Assembly (NCBI RefSeq): GCF_014270105.1
Contig: NZ_JACNMF010000001.1
Coordinates: 682,001 to 746,000 of the forward strand
Reading direction: 5' to 3'
DNA from: Hyunsoonleella aquatilis
Lineage (GTDB): Bacteria > Bacteroidota > Bacteroidia > Flavobacteriales > Flavobacteriaceae
Length of the DNA stretch: 64,000 nucleotides
How positions within the stretch are numbered: position 1 is the stretch's first letter; each line of letters begins with the position of its first letter. The position numbers and the translations under genes are program-made. The notes beneath the pieces are model-generated. The model ran no database searches. It was given only the letters and a program-made list of their open reading frames with translations, and was not told where the DNA came from. Of this stretch, positions 35,822-43,688 are shown piece by piece.

Positions 35822-35857
35822 GGATTTCAAACATGCCGTTCAATCCCTAACGCAGAA

Positions 35858-36304
35858 CTACCGTATCGGTCGCTTCAATTGCTCCTTAACCCGCTCAAAA
35901 GACTTTTTGCTCGCCCTTTCCCAACGATAAATATTGTGTTTTTTGCCCTTGTTGGCTTCTTGTTTCTCAGCTTTATCACGAATTGCTTTTACCCAATTAA
36001 AGCGTTTACTGGTAATGGAAACTATCATGCTATCATCACAGCCCAAAGCCTCCAATGCATTTAATGCGGCAATGGACACGTTTTGAACTTTGTCGTTCAT
36101 GGCATGCATTAAGGCAGGCACGGAGGAACATTTTCCAGCATGCTCCAAAGCCTCGGCAGCTAACTTTCTTATTTTGTAGTTGCCGTGCTTTAACGCATAT
36201 TCCAATTTGGGTACATCTTTGGTGTCCATCCAAAAATCTATTGTGTTTTCGGAAGGCTGACACAAGTTCCATTTGAAGAAAAAGTATGTGAGGTGGTGTA
36301 ACAT
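35858..36304 (-). CDS. HEAT-repeat protein
   Basis: A 148-residue protein with about three HEAT/PBS-lyase-like repeats (VPKLEYALKHGNYKIRKLAAEALEHAG, then SVPALMHAMNDKVQNVSIAALNALEALG; given by description). Basic C-terminal tail. Scaffold or binding function inferred only from the fold. The stop codon lies just beyond the right edge of repeat A, so the repeat may have altered its 3' end. Confidence 0.8.
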   Translation of the reverse strand: MLHHLTYFFFKWNLCQPSENTIDFWMDTKDVPKLEYALKHGNYKIRKLAAEALEHAGKCSSVPALMHAMNDKVQNVSIAALNALEALGCDDSMIVSITSKRFNWVKAIRDKAEKQEANKGKKHNIYRWERASKKSFERVKEQLKRPIR

Positions 36305-36358
36305 GGTTGTAAGCGAACTATTTATATGTAGCTTATTTCAACAAAATGTTACATTGAT

Positions 36359-37090
36359 TTATGGTTTGAATAGTTGGACGGTGTAGTCCAAAAGCTCTGG
36401 CTCTCCGCTTTTACCATGACCTGGAATTACAATTTTTAAATTGGGGTATGTTTCCTTGATTAATGCAACCGTATTTGACCATTCTGAAGTATTGGCATCG
36501 CCCAAATAGCCTTTACCTGCTTTAAGACTTTTTATGAGGCATCCTCCAAATAATGTTTTTTCATTCGGGATATAGCCCACCACATTGTCAACAGTGTGGC
36601 CTTCTCCAAAATGTTTTGTAATTGCGATTTGATTTCCAACCTTCAATTCCAATTTATTTTTGAAACCAATCTTAGGTAAAACTGCGCTATCGTTCTTTGC
36701 TAGTATGATAGTCTGTTCATTGGCATGGGAAGAGATGTTGTTTTTGTGAAATTCATTTAAACCACCCAAACAATCGTTATGGAAATGGGTGATGACAACG
36801 GCCATGATTTTCTTTCGATATGTTTTTGTGATCCATTCGATAAGTACTTTGGAAGCCTCATCATCCACTGGAGTGTCAAAAACAATAGCTTCATCTTCAT
36901 TAAAGTAAACCATGCCATTACAGGCCACTTTTCCGAAATCATTCGTTTGGATATATGAAATATGACGGAATATATTGTCATTAATCTTTTCGATTTTCAA
37001 AATGTCGGATTCAAAACTTTGGATGTGTTTTGGGGCCGATTTACAGCTAATTAAAAAAAAGAGAAGAAAAAGGGCGATAAAAGTCCTCAT
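36359..37090 (-). CDS. Subclass B1 metallo-beta-lactamase, lipoprotein
   Basis: A 243-residue zinc hydrolase with all B1 ligands: Zn1 site His102, His104 and His165 (THFHNDCLGG and FGEGHTVDNVV), Zn2 site Asp106, Cys184 (FGGCLIKS) and His225 (VIPGHG). The Cys ligand in GGCLIKS and the GDANTSEWSNT segment (about 197-205) are diagnostic for B1 rather than glyoxalase-like enzymes. Signal peptide ends LISC (Cys16), so it is probably lipidated. B1 enzymes hydrolyse penams and carbapenems, but activity of this one is not shown. It lies 22 nt after coaD, in a housekeeping unit, with no mobile elements, so it looks chromosomal and intrinsic. Confidence 0.93.
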   Translation of the reverse strand: MRTFIALFLLFFLISCKSAPKHIQSFESDILKIEKINDNIFRHISYIQTNDFGKVACNGMVYFNEDEAIVFDTPVDDEASKVLIEWITKTYRKKIMAVVITHFHNDCLGGLNEFHKNNISSHANEQTIILAKNDSAVLPKIGFKNKLELKVGNQIAITKHFGEGHTVDNVVGYIPNEKTLFGGCLIKSLKAGKGYLGDANTSEWSNTVALIKETYPNLKIVIPGHGKSGEPELLDYTVQLFKP

Positions 37091-37111
37091 GAAATAAAGT
37101 ACGGGTTGCGG

Positions 37112-37567
37112 TTATTTTACCCTAACGCTATCGGGCACCAACAAGGTATAATCCCCATTATTTCTAATAACATCCCGTACGATAGAAGAAGCGATGTAGG
37201 AAGTTTGGGCAGAGGTCAATAAGAAAATGGTCTCTATTGGCGCCAAATCCCTATTGGTGTGGGCGATGGCCTTTTCGAATTCAAAATCTGCTGGATTTCG
37301 TAAACCTCTTAAAATAAATTCTACATCATTTTTTACACAAAAATCCACCGTTAAGCCTTCGTAGCTGACTACGGATACTTTAGGTTCGTCCTTAAAAGCC
37401 TCCACAATAAATTGTTTGCGCTCTTCAAGGGAAAACATGTATTTCTTTTCGGCATTGATACCAATGGCCACAATGATTTCATCAAAAAGGCGAACGCCAC
37501 GTTTGATGATGTCATAGTGTCCTAAAGTCAGTGGGTCAAAAGACCCGGGGAAAATTGCGCGTTTCAT
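37112..37567 (-). CDS. coaD: Phosphopantetheine adenylyltransferase
   Basis: Penultimate step of coenzyme A synthesis. 151 residues from ATG 37565-37567, where the conserved MKRAIFPGSFDPLTLGHYDI begins with the (T/H)xGH nucleotidyltransferase motif; the frame is open 16 codons upstream but that part is non-conserved. LRGLRNPADFEFE and the C-terminal SSIVRDVIRNNGD are typical. Confidence 0.96.
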   Translation of the reverse strand: MKRAIFPGSFDPLTLGHYDIIKRGVRLFDEIIVAIGINAEKKYMFSLEERKQFIVEAFKDEPKVSVVSYEGLTVDFCVKNDVEFILRGLRNPADFEFEKAIAHTNRDLAPIETIFLLTSAQTSYIASSIVRDVIRNNGDYTLLVPDSVRVK

Positions 37568-37611
37568 TCTTGATGTGGACTCAAGATTATTTGAATCAAG
37601 AGACAAGATAG

Positions 37612-37971
37612 TCAATTATCCAATTTATCGATAAAGTTAGAGATTTTTTGTTGGATTTTTTTGATTCTTGTTTCAAATTCATCAAACTTATCTTCAGGGA
37701 TGAATTTTAGATTTTTGCAAACGATGATTTGAGTTTCCCATTCAAAAGCTGACCCAAGACTATCTTCTAAAAACTTTATAAAATGTTTGTCACTTCTTTT
37801 GCTACTGCCCTCGGCGATATTTGACGCAATGGAAACACAACATCTGTTTAACTGACTTCGCAGACCGAATTTTTCATAGTCCGGTAGAGTAGAAGTGAAT
37901 TTATAATTATCGGTAATTAATTCAACGCTTTCTTGCCAAATTTGCAGATTTTTAAAATTATGCCTTTTCAT
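37612..37971 (-). CDS. Four-helix bundle protein (S23/IVS type)
   Basis: A 119-residue protein of the 23S rRNA intervening-sequence-protein fold: KNLQIWQESVELITDNYKF, FGLRSQLNRCCVSIASNIAEG and FIKFLEDSLGSAFEWETQI are family hallmarks. Role unknown. It sits between ddl and coaD, which are commonly close neighbours in flavobacteria, and is flanked by short ATCTTGTTTC-like runs (37981-38022 and 37600-37611 inverse), suggesting a mobile cassette-like insertion. Confidence 0.9.
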   Translation of the reverse strand: MKRHNFKNLQIWQESVELITDNYKFTSTLPDYEKFGLRSQLNRCCVSIASNIAEGSSKRSDKHFIKFLEDSLGSAFEWETQIIVCKNLKFIPEDKFDEFETRIKKIQQKISNFIDKLDN

Positions 37972-38018
37972 TCTTTTCGTTATATCTTGTTTCCTGTTTC
38001 CAAAAATCTTGTTTCAAT

Positions 38019-38993
38019 TCATTTAAGTGCTTCTTGTATCGCATTATCAAACAATTCCGCCAGAGAAATTCCTGCCACTTGGGCTTGTTGTGGCAGGATA
38101 CTTTCTTTGGTCAATCCAGGGACGGTATTGATTTCCAAAAGGTGCGGTTCGCCGTCCTTAAAAATATATTCGCTTCTGGAAAAGCCTTTCAATTTTAGAA
38201 TTTCATATACTTTTTTTGCTAAAACAGTGACTTTTATTTCCTCTTCGGCAGTCAATCTGGCGGGGGTAATTTCTTGGGATTTTCCCAGATATTTGGCTTC
38301 ATAATCGAAAAAATCATTCTCTGAAACGATTTCGGTGATGGGCAATACTTTGGTTTCGCCTTTGTAGGTGATGACTCCAACGGAAACTTCGGTGCCGTCT
38401 AAAAACGATTCGATAATAATTTCATCGTCTTCCTTGAATGCCACGTTAATGGCATTTTGTAAATCTTCTTTTTTGTGGACTTTGGTCACACCAAAACTGC
38501 TTCCGGCTTTATTGGCCTTTACAAAACAGGGTAAGCCAACTGTTTTTATAATTGCAGATTCATCGACTGTATCGCCCAAATTCAAATAATAGGATTCTGC
38601 GGTTTTGATGCCGTAGGGTTTTAAAATGCTTAAACAATCCCGCTTGTTGAATGTTACGGATGCTTGGTACATGGGGCAACTGGTGTGGGGAATGCCCAAC
38701 AGTTCAAAATAGCCTTGCATAAAACCGTCTTCACCGGGGGAACCATGGATGGCGTTGAATACACAGTCAAAAGTGATGTTGAAGCTATCCACATTTATGG
38801 AAAAATCGTTTTTGTCAATAGGGTACTCCATATCATCCTCGTCCACATACACCCATTTATCCTTAAAAATATGGACGCGATAGGGGTTGTATTTATTTCT
38901 GTCGAGAGTTTGGTAAACCACGTTTCCGCTGGTTAATGAGATTTGGTATTCGCTGGAATAGCCTCCCATGATGATGGCTATGTTTTTTTTCAT
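38019..38993 (-). CDS. ddl: D-alanine--D-alanine ligase
   Basis: ATP-grasp enzyme that makes the D-Ala-D-Ala dipeptide for peptidoglycan. 324 residues: GGYSSEYQISLTSG near the N-terminus, HGSPGEDGFMQGYFELLGIPHTSC, ATP-binding FVKANKAGSSFGV, and the Mg-binding LLEINTVPGLTKESI. Faces the PASTA-domain gene across a repeat-rich spacer. Confidence 0.97.
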   Translation of the reverse strand: MKKNIAIIMGGYSSEYQISLTSGNVVYQTLDRNKYNPYRVHIFKDKWVYVDEDDMEYPIDKNDFSINVDSFNITFDCVFNAIHGSPGEDGFMQGYFELLGIPHTSCPMYQASVTFNKRDCLSILKPYGIKTAESYYLNLGDTVDESAIIKTVGLPCFVKANKAGSSFGVTKVHKKEDLQNAINVAFKEDDEIIIESFLDGTEVSVGVITYKGETKVLPITEIVSENDFFDYEAKYLGKSQEITPARLTAEEEIKVTVLAKKVYEILKLKGFSRSEYIFKDGEPHLLEINTVPGLTKESILPQQAQVAGISLAELFDNAIQEALK

Positions 38994-39061
38994 TTATAGT
39001 CGTTTAATACGCGTTAAAGCTTGAATGATTGTTCGGTGGCTTCTTGGAACGTTCTGCACCC

Positions 39062-39162
39062 GCGTTAGGGATTGAACGGTTTGTTTGAAATCCCCGACGC
39101 AGGAGGGATTGAGCAGTGAAAGCCCGACCTCCCGATAGCTATCGGGAGTAGTAACGCCCAAA
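39062..39162 (-). repeat. Dispersed repeat copy B (inverted relative to copy A)
   Basis: Minus-strand copy of the TTTGGGCGTTAC...CTAACGC repeat, about 101 bp and uninterrupted. Contains the 20-bp palindrome at 39129-39148. With copy A it flanks the HEAT-MBL-coaD-4HB-ddl block in inverted orientation. The rest of the 38994-39306 spacer holds only the PASTA gene promoter. Confidence 0.85.
39129..39148. repeat. 20-bp palindrome CTCCCGATAGCTATCGGGAG (copy B)
   Basis: Perfect palindrome identical to 35661-35680. Confidence 0.9.
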
Positions 39163-39278
39163 TAATTGACATTAAAAAAACGAATGTTGCTTGCTACAAC
39201 CAAACTGGAACAATAACTCGTACTTATTTATAGTTAAGCTAAAGTATCATATAAATCGCAAAAGAAAAAACTGTTGTT

Positions 39279-39286
39279 TATATTTG
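39279..39286 (+). promoter_or_regulatory. -7 promoter element TATATTTG of the PASTA-domain gene
   Basis: TATATTTG matches TAnnTTTG, 20 nt upstream of the ATG at 39307. Confidence 0.55.
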
Positions 39287-39306
39287 CCTAATCCAAAAAT
39301 CGACAA

Positions 39307-39861
39307 ATGAGTTTCTTTAAGTTTTTGTTCAGTAAAACGTTTTTAAAGCAGTTAGGTTTGGCCATTGTGGCCTTGGTGGTGCTGTGTTTTATCATGTTGA
39401 AGTGGTTAAAATCTACGACCAATCATGGTGAGTTTGAGACTGTTCCGGATTTAACGGGGAAATCGTTGAGTGTGGCGGAAATAGAACTGGACGAGAATAA
39501 TTTGGTGATGCAGATACAGGATTCGGCGAATTTTAATCCGGATTACCCGAAATTTTCTGTGATTGAACAGGAGCCTGTTGCCGGCACTAAAGTGAAGGAA
39601 GACCGGAAAATATACTTGACATTAAACCCGTCTGGCTATAGAAAAGTGGAGGTGCCTGATTTAAAGGAGCGCACCTTTAGACAGGCTAAACCGCACTTGG
39701 AAGCGCTTGGGTTTAGTGTTGGGAAAATCACCTATGTGGATAATTTGGGGAAGGACATTGTGTTGCAGTTAAAGTATGACGGGAAAACGCTGAACCCGGG
39801 TGAAAAACTGTCAAAAACTTCAAAAATTGATGTGGTTTTGGGTAACGGAAGGCGTCCGTAA
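39307..39861 (+). CDS. PASTA domain membrane protein
   Basis: A 184-residue protein with a short cytosolic N-terminus, one membrane helix (about 13-31) and two PASTA domains (about 43-107 and 112-180; VPDLTGKSLSVAEIELDENNLV and VPDLKERTFRQAKPHLEALGF). PASTA domains bind peptidoglycan or beta-lactams in kinases and PBPs; here there is no kinase or transpeptidase domain. Located 26 nt before the pseudouridine synthase gene and opposite ddl. Confidence 0.9.
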   Translation: MSFFKFLFSKTFLKQLGLAIVALVVLCFIMLKWLKSTTNHGEFETVPDLTGKSLSVAEIELDENNLVMQIQDSANFNPDYPKFSVIEQEPVAGTKVKEDRKIYLTLNPSGYRKVEVPDLKERTFRQAKPHLEALGFSVGKITYVDNLGKDIVLQLKYDGKTLNPGEKLSKTSKIDVVLGNGRRP

Positions 39862-39887
39862 AACCGTCTTTAAACTGATGCATTGCC

Positions 39888-40925
39888 ATGGAAGATTTCG
39901 GCCCGCAATTACCTGAAGAGGATAACCTTCACGAACATTACACTTTTACAGTAGGTAAGGGGCAATCGCCTTTACGTGTTGATAAGTATTTGATTGATCG
40001 CATCGAAAACATGACGCGCAACAAAATCCAAAATACGGCCAAAAATGAAGGTGTTTTGGTGAACGGCACGCCCGTGAAATCTAATTATAAGGTGAGGCCG
40101 AATGACCAGATACAGGTCATGTTTGCGCACCCCACTTACGAAGGATTGTTGGTGGGCGAAGATATTCCTTTGGATATTGTTTATGAAGATGAGGAAGTGC
40201 TTGTGGTGAACAAACCTGCAGGCATGGTGGTGCATCCGGGGCATGGTAATTACTCGGGGACTTTAATTAATGCGTTGATTCATCGTTTTGAAAATTTGCC
40301 GAATAATTCTAGTGAACGCCCAGGTTTAGTGCATCGAATTGATAAAGATACTAGCGGACTTTTGGTGGTTGCCAAAACTGAACATGCGATGGCGCATTTG
40401 TCTTTACAATTTGCTGAAAAAACTAGTGAGCGCGAATATGTAGCCTTGGTTTGGGGTAATGTTGATGCCGATGAAGGCAGGGTAGAAGGCAATATTGGTC
40501 GCCACCCAAAAAACCGATTGCAAAACACCGTGTTTTCAGAGGATGACGCCGAAAAGGGCAAACCCGCTGTAACGCATTATAAAGTATTGGAGCGTTTGGG
40601 CTATGTTACTTTGGTGGCCTGTAAATTAGAAACGGGACGTACGCATCAAATCCGTGTTCATATGAAACATATTGGGCATACGCTTTTTAATGATGACCGG
40701 TATGGTGGCAATGCTATTCTTAAAGGCACTACGTTTACGAAGTACAAACAGTTTGTAGAGAATTGTTTTAAGGTTTTACCTCGACAAGCGCTTCACGCCA
40801 AAACTCTTGGTTTTGAGCATCCAAAAACTGGTGAGTTTATGCGTTTTGAAACACCTGTTCCTGAGGATATGGAAAGATGTATTGAGAAGTGGCGCAACTA
40901 TTCCACGTATCAATCAAATACCTAA
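39888..40925 (+). CDS. RluA/RluD-family pseudouridine synthase
   Basis: A 345-residue enzyme with N-terminal S4 domain (about 28-85) and catalytic domain with HRIDKDTSGLLVVAKT (149-164), where Asp152 is the nucleophile, plus TGRTHQIRVHMKHIGHT. Closest in architecture to RluD, which modifies 23S rRNA helix 69; the precise target is an inference. Confidence 0.95.
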   Translation: MEDFGPQLPEEDNLHEHYTFTVGKGQSPLRVDKYLIDRIENMTRNKIQNTAKNEGVLVNGTPVKSNYKVRPNDQIQVMFAHPTYEGLLVGEDIPLDIVYEDEEVLVVNKPAGMVVHPGHGNYSGTLINALIHRFENLPNNSSERPGLVHRIDKDTSGLLVVAKTEHAMAHLSLQFAEKTSEREYVALVWGNVDADEGRVEGNIGRHPKNRLQNTVFSEDDAEKGKPAVTHYKVLERLGYVTLVACKLETGRTHQIRVHMKHIGHTLFNDDRYGGNAILKGTTFTKYKQFVENCFKVLPRQALHAKTLGFEHPKTGEFMRFETPVPEDMERCIEKWRNYSTYQSNT

Positions 40926-41708
40926 CTACTTTTTAATTAACTCTTCAACGGTATAGGTAATTATAGGTTTAGATTTGCCTTTTACCATGGCAGGTTTCAT
41001 TTTTTTAAGGATAAATCTTTCGTCAAGTTCTTTTTTGATGTCTTCCGTAATTAAAATATCAGATTGGAATTCTCGAGTGAGTGCCTCTACCCGTGCTGCC
41101 ACATTTATAGGGTCGCCCACTACACCAAATTTGCTTAATTCATAATTGCCCATTACGCCTGCCAATACTTTTCCTTTGTGGATTCCTATGCCAAATGAAA
41201 GTTCGGGGAATGATTTGGCGCGAAGCTCTTTGTTATATTCTTTTAAGGCTTCTCTCATTTCCAAAGCAGCTTTAACAGCATCCTGACTTTGCCACGGATT
41301 GTTTTTAAGGGCTCCAAAAAGGGACAGAATGCCGTCTCCAATTAATTCGGTTACCTGCCCGTGATGTTTTGTTAGCACCTTGCTCATACATCTAAAATAC
41401 CCGTTAAGGACAGTGACCACAACCGTGGGGTCCATTTCTTCACACATTTTTGTAAAACCTTTCAGGTCAGCGAAGAGGACCGTAACCGGTCTGTTGGTCG
41501 GCTTAAATACATCGTTGGAATCACTTAAATGCTCAATAACTTCTTCTGGGGTAAACCTGCCAAAATGAACTTGAAGCCTTTCCAATTTTTGATTGGTATG
41601 GTCCAACAGCTTTTCTAGCTTTTTGTTTTTTTTTCTCTGGCGTAATATTATGGAAATGAAAACGGCAATTAGTGCAGTCGGGATCAAGATGTAGTATAGC
41701 ATATTCAT
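40926..41708 (-). CDS. Class III adenylate/guanylate cyclase, membrane-anchored
   Basis: A 260-residue protein: one N-terminal membrane helix (about 4-22), a short coiled coil, and a class III cyclase domain. Metal-binding Asp81 (LFADLKGFTK) and Asp125 (LIGDGILSLFG) are both present, as is the GIHKGKVLAGVMG segment. Lys in the ADLKG position hints at purine-ring recognition as in adenylate cyclases, but specificity is not certain. Its ATG overlaps the stop of the upstream carboxymuconolactone-decarboxylase-like gene (TAATG), so the two are translationally coupled. Confidence 0.92.
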   Translation of the reverse strand: MNMLYYILIPTALIAVFISIILRQRKKNKKLEKLLDHTNQKLERLQVHFGRFTPEEVIEHLSDSNDVFKPTNRPVTVLFADLKGFTKMCEEMDPTVVVTVLNGYFRCMSKVLTKHHGQVTELIGDGILSLFGALKNNPWQSQDAVKAALEMREALKEYNKELRAKSFPELSFGIGIHKGKVLAGVMGNYELSKFGVVGDPINVAARVEALTREFQSDILITEDIKKELDERFILKKMKPAMVKGKSKPIITYTVEELIKK

Positions 41709-42799
41709 TAGCCGAGTAATACTGCAAGTCTCACTGTTGAATTTGCTAGCGATGCCACACCGATGGCTTCCAGCATCTTGGTTTCTCCAACCTCATTGGC
41801 CAGCTCCCTCACCCGAGATTGCATTGGTCCATTTTGAAAGTGAATGGTCTCTCTGGTCCATGATAATATTTTTTCTTCATTTTCATCTAAATATGGTGAT
41901 GATAAAGTGGATAAAGCCATATTAAATTCGTCCTCGGTAAAACCGCATGCCAATGCCATTGAGTGCGTTTCAGCCATGCAAAACTCACACTCCAAACTGT
42001 TGGCCACAACGGCAAACATTAAAACTTTTAGTTTGTCGGATAATACCTCTGAGTCGAGGGCGCCTTGTAACGCATCATTCATGGCTTTTGCCGCAGGTAG
42101 TCCAATTAATTTTTGCACCACCCCGGGAAAGGAATTTGGGTCACCATCAAGTTTGCCAGTTTCTGTCCATCCAATACTGCGTAGCTTCCAGCCAAAAAGG
42201 GGTCTTAGTAATTTGCCCAGAAAAGATGAAGGTAATCGCTCTAAGCCATTCATCGGAGGTATGGCAATGAAAGTAGAAACTCTGTTCATGAAGCAATGGT
42301 TGGTTATCAAATACGCCATTTCGGCCACTTGCAGTTTAGTATATCCCAAACGGAGCAATTCATCCCGGTCTTTTTTGGGCGGTTTGGGGTTGGACCTAGC
42401 GAGGTTTCTGCAAAACCGAATAAAAACCTTTTCCTTTTCATCAAGCTCCGCCATCTGGGCATTCCGTTCAATATTACTTATCATTTTTTCGGAATACCCC
42501 CAAAGGCGCAACCAAGATCTGGCAACGCCATAGCAGTATCTACAGGCATTCTCCTGAGCGGCAACCAATCCACATATGTCAGCAAGTTTTCTCGGAAAAG
42601 CCTGCGCTTCATACCGTGGCCATTTTAAAACTACCTCTCTTAGCCATGGGCTTCTGGAAGTGCGCATGTGAATGTCCATCACCCGGCCTAAATCAGCCTT
42701 TACTGCCTTTTCCCATTCGGTATCGCGAAAAACTGCTAAGGTAGGTTCGCTCCATTCAATGTCATCTAATACTTCTGCCATAGAGACGAATTTAGCCAA
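41708..42799 (-). CDS. Double AhpD/carboxymuconolactone decarboxylase-like protein
   Basis: A 363-residue cytosolic helical protein with two AhpD-like halves, each with a redox CxxC motif: Cys86/Cys89 in NACRYCYG and Cys271/Cys274 in ECEFCMAETHSMAL. The second has the His seven residues on, as in AhpD active sites. Likely a thiol peroxidase-type or redox-sensing protein. Coupled by a 1-nt overlap to the cyclase gene, which suggests a redox input to cyclic nucleotide signalling; this is inference. Confidence 0.85.
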   Translation of the reverse strand: MAKFVSMAEVLDDIEWSEPTLAVFRDTEWEKAVKADLGRVMDIHMRTSRSPWLREVVLKWPRYEAQAFPRKLADICGLVAAQENACRYCYGVARSWLRLWGYSEKMISNIERNAQMAELDEKEKVFIRFCRNLARSNPKPPKKDRDELLRLGYTKLQVAEMAYLITNHCFMNRVSTFIAIPPMNGLERLPSSFLGKLLRPLFGWKLRSIGWTETGKLDGDPNSFPGVVQKLIGLPAAKAMNDALQGALDSEVLSDKLKVLMFAVVANSLECEFCMAETHSMALACGFTEDEFNMALSTLSSPYLDENEEKILSWTRETIHFQNGPMQSRVRELANEVGETKMLEAIGVASLANSTVRLAVLLG

Positions 42800-42916
42800 A
42801 TTTTGTCATCAAATCAAACTGGGGACTTTTATGGCCAAAATTTATGGATGAGTTTATTATACCGTTAATAAGTCTGCTTAGTTTTTTAAAAGATGCATAA
42901 CAGGGGCTGAACTTCT

Positions 42917-43540
42917 CTAATTATTTAGGTGTTTTAACAATGCTTTTATCCCAAATTCAGGACTCGTAAATACTCCTTTGTCAATATCTTTCAAATAGCC
43001 TTTTGCCCCGGCCATGGATGCCTGAGCTAAAAAAAACACATCGGCCTCCGCTACTTTGGCCTCAATAGTTTCCGCAATGCCTCTTTCATAGCTTTCTAAG
43101 TTTCCTTCCTCAAAATGTGTCCAGAATCTGGAGCAATCGCAGTTTACTATTTCAATGTCCTTGTGTTTTTCATTGGCAATTTTGATCATCAGGTCCTCGC
43201 TGACCGTTTTGGTGGAATTGGCAGTATAAACCAGCCCAATTTTTGTGTAATTATCCACCAAATATTCTATGATAGGCTTATCGATTCTAAAAACATCTGG
43301 GAATTTATCACTTTCGGCCCCATAGGTAGAGCAGGTGCAGATGATAATTGAGGGGTTGTCCTTTTTAATGGATTCAATTTCCTTTTCAAATTGTAAAGTA
43401 TCTGTAATCCCAGTTTCCAAGGCGCTATCCAAAATATCTTTGTTTACATAATGCTTTATCTTCAACGATTTATCTTGAGCCCGAACTAAGGCTTCAAAGT
43501 TAGAAATATGAGCTTTATTGGTATGTAAAAATGCTATCAT
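42917..43540 (-). CDS. Aspartate/glutamate racemase-like protein
   Basis: A 207-residue protein of the Asp/Glu/hydantoin racemase superfamily. The two cysteine loops are visible as IICTCSTYG (about 65-73) and, in place of the second, FFLAQASMAG (about 168-177) where Cys is replaced by Ala-Gln-Ala. With one catalytic Cys missing, racemase activity is doubtful. Single gene. Confidence 0.7.
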   Translation of the reverse strand: MIAFLHTNKAHISNFEALVRAQDKSLKIKHYVNKDILDSALETGITDTLQFEKEIESIKKDNPSIIICTCSTYGAESDKFPDVFRIDKPIIEYLVDNYTKIGLVYTANSTKTVSEDLMIKIANEKHKDIEIVNCDCSRFWTHFEEGNLESYERGIAETIEAKVAEADVFFLAQASMAGAKGYLKDIDKGVFTSPEFGIKALLKHLNN

Positions 43541-43658
43541 TTGCGAGTTTCAATTATTGAATAACAAATCTAATCCAAAACCTTCAAAGTATCAATTCAG
43601 CCTATAACTTCATTATAAATATTTTTGATGTTGCATTTATAAAATGAGCAGGTAATTG

Positions 43659-43666
43659 TAAATTTG
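43659..43666 (+). promoter_or_regulatory. -7 promoter element TAAATTTG of yaaA
   Basis: TAAATTTG matches TAnnTTTG, 22 nt upstream of the yaaA ATG. Confidence 0.55.
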
Positions 43667-43688
43667 AAAAAATGAAAAATAAAACTGC

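Larger units (their letters stand above)
35647..35853 (+). repeat. Dispersed repeat copy A (TTTGGGCGTTAC...CTAACGC), interrupted
   Basis: Shares its left part (TTTGGGCGTTACTACTCCCG onward, through GGTCGGGCTTTCACT) and right part (GGATTTCAAAC and GTTCAATCCCTAACGC) with the minus-strand copy at 39062-39162, and more loosely with 50214-50294. The middle is replaced by a 119-bp element at 35703-35821. Confidence 0.8.

Noticed and set aside
35647-35853. Insertion sequence or CRISPR repeat
   Set aside because: No transposase and no regular spacer-repeat pattern; it is a dispersed palindromic repeat with a nested small element.
42917-43540. Functional glutamate racemase (murI)
   Set aside because: The second catalytic Cys position reads AQAS, so only one active-site Cys is present; the call is kept at superfamily level.
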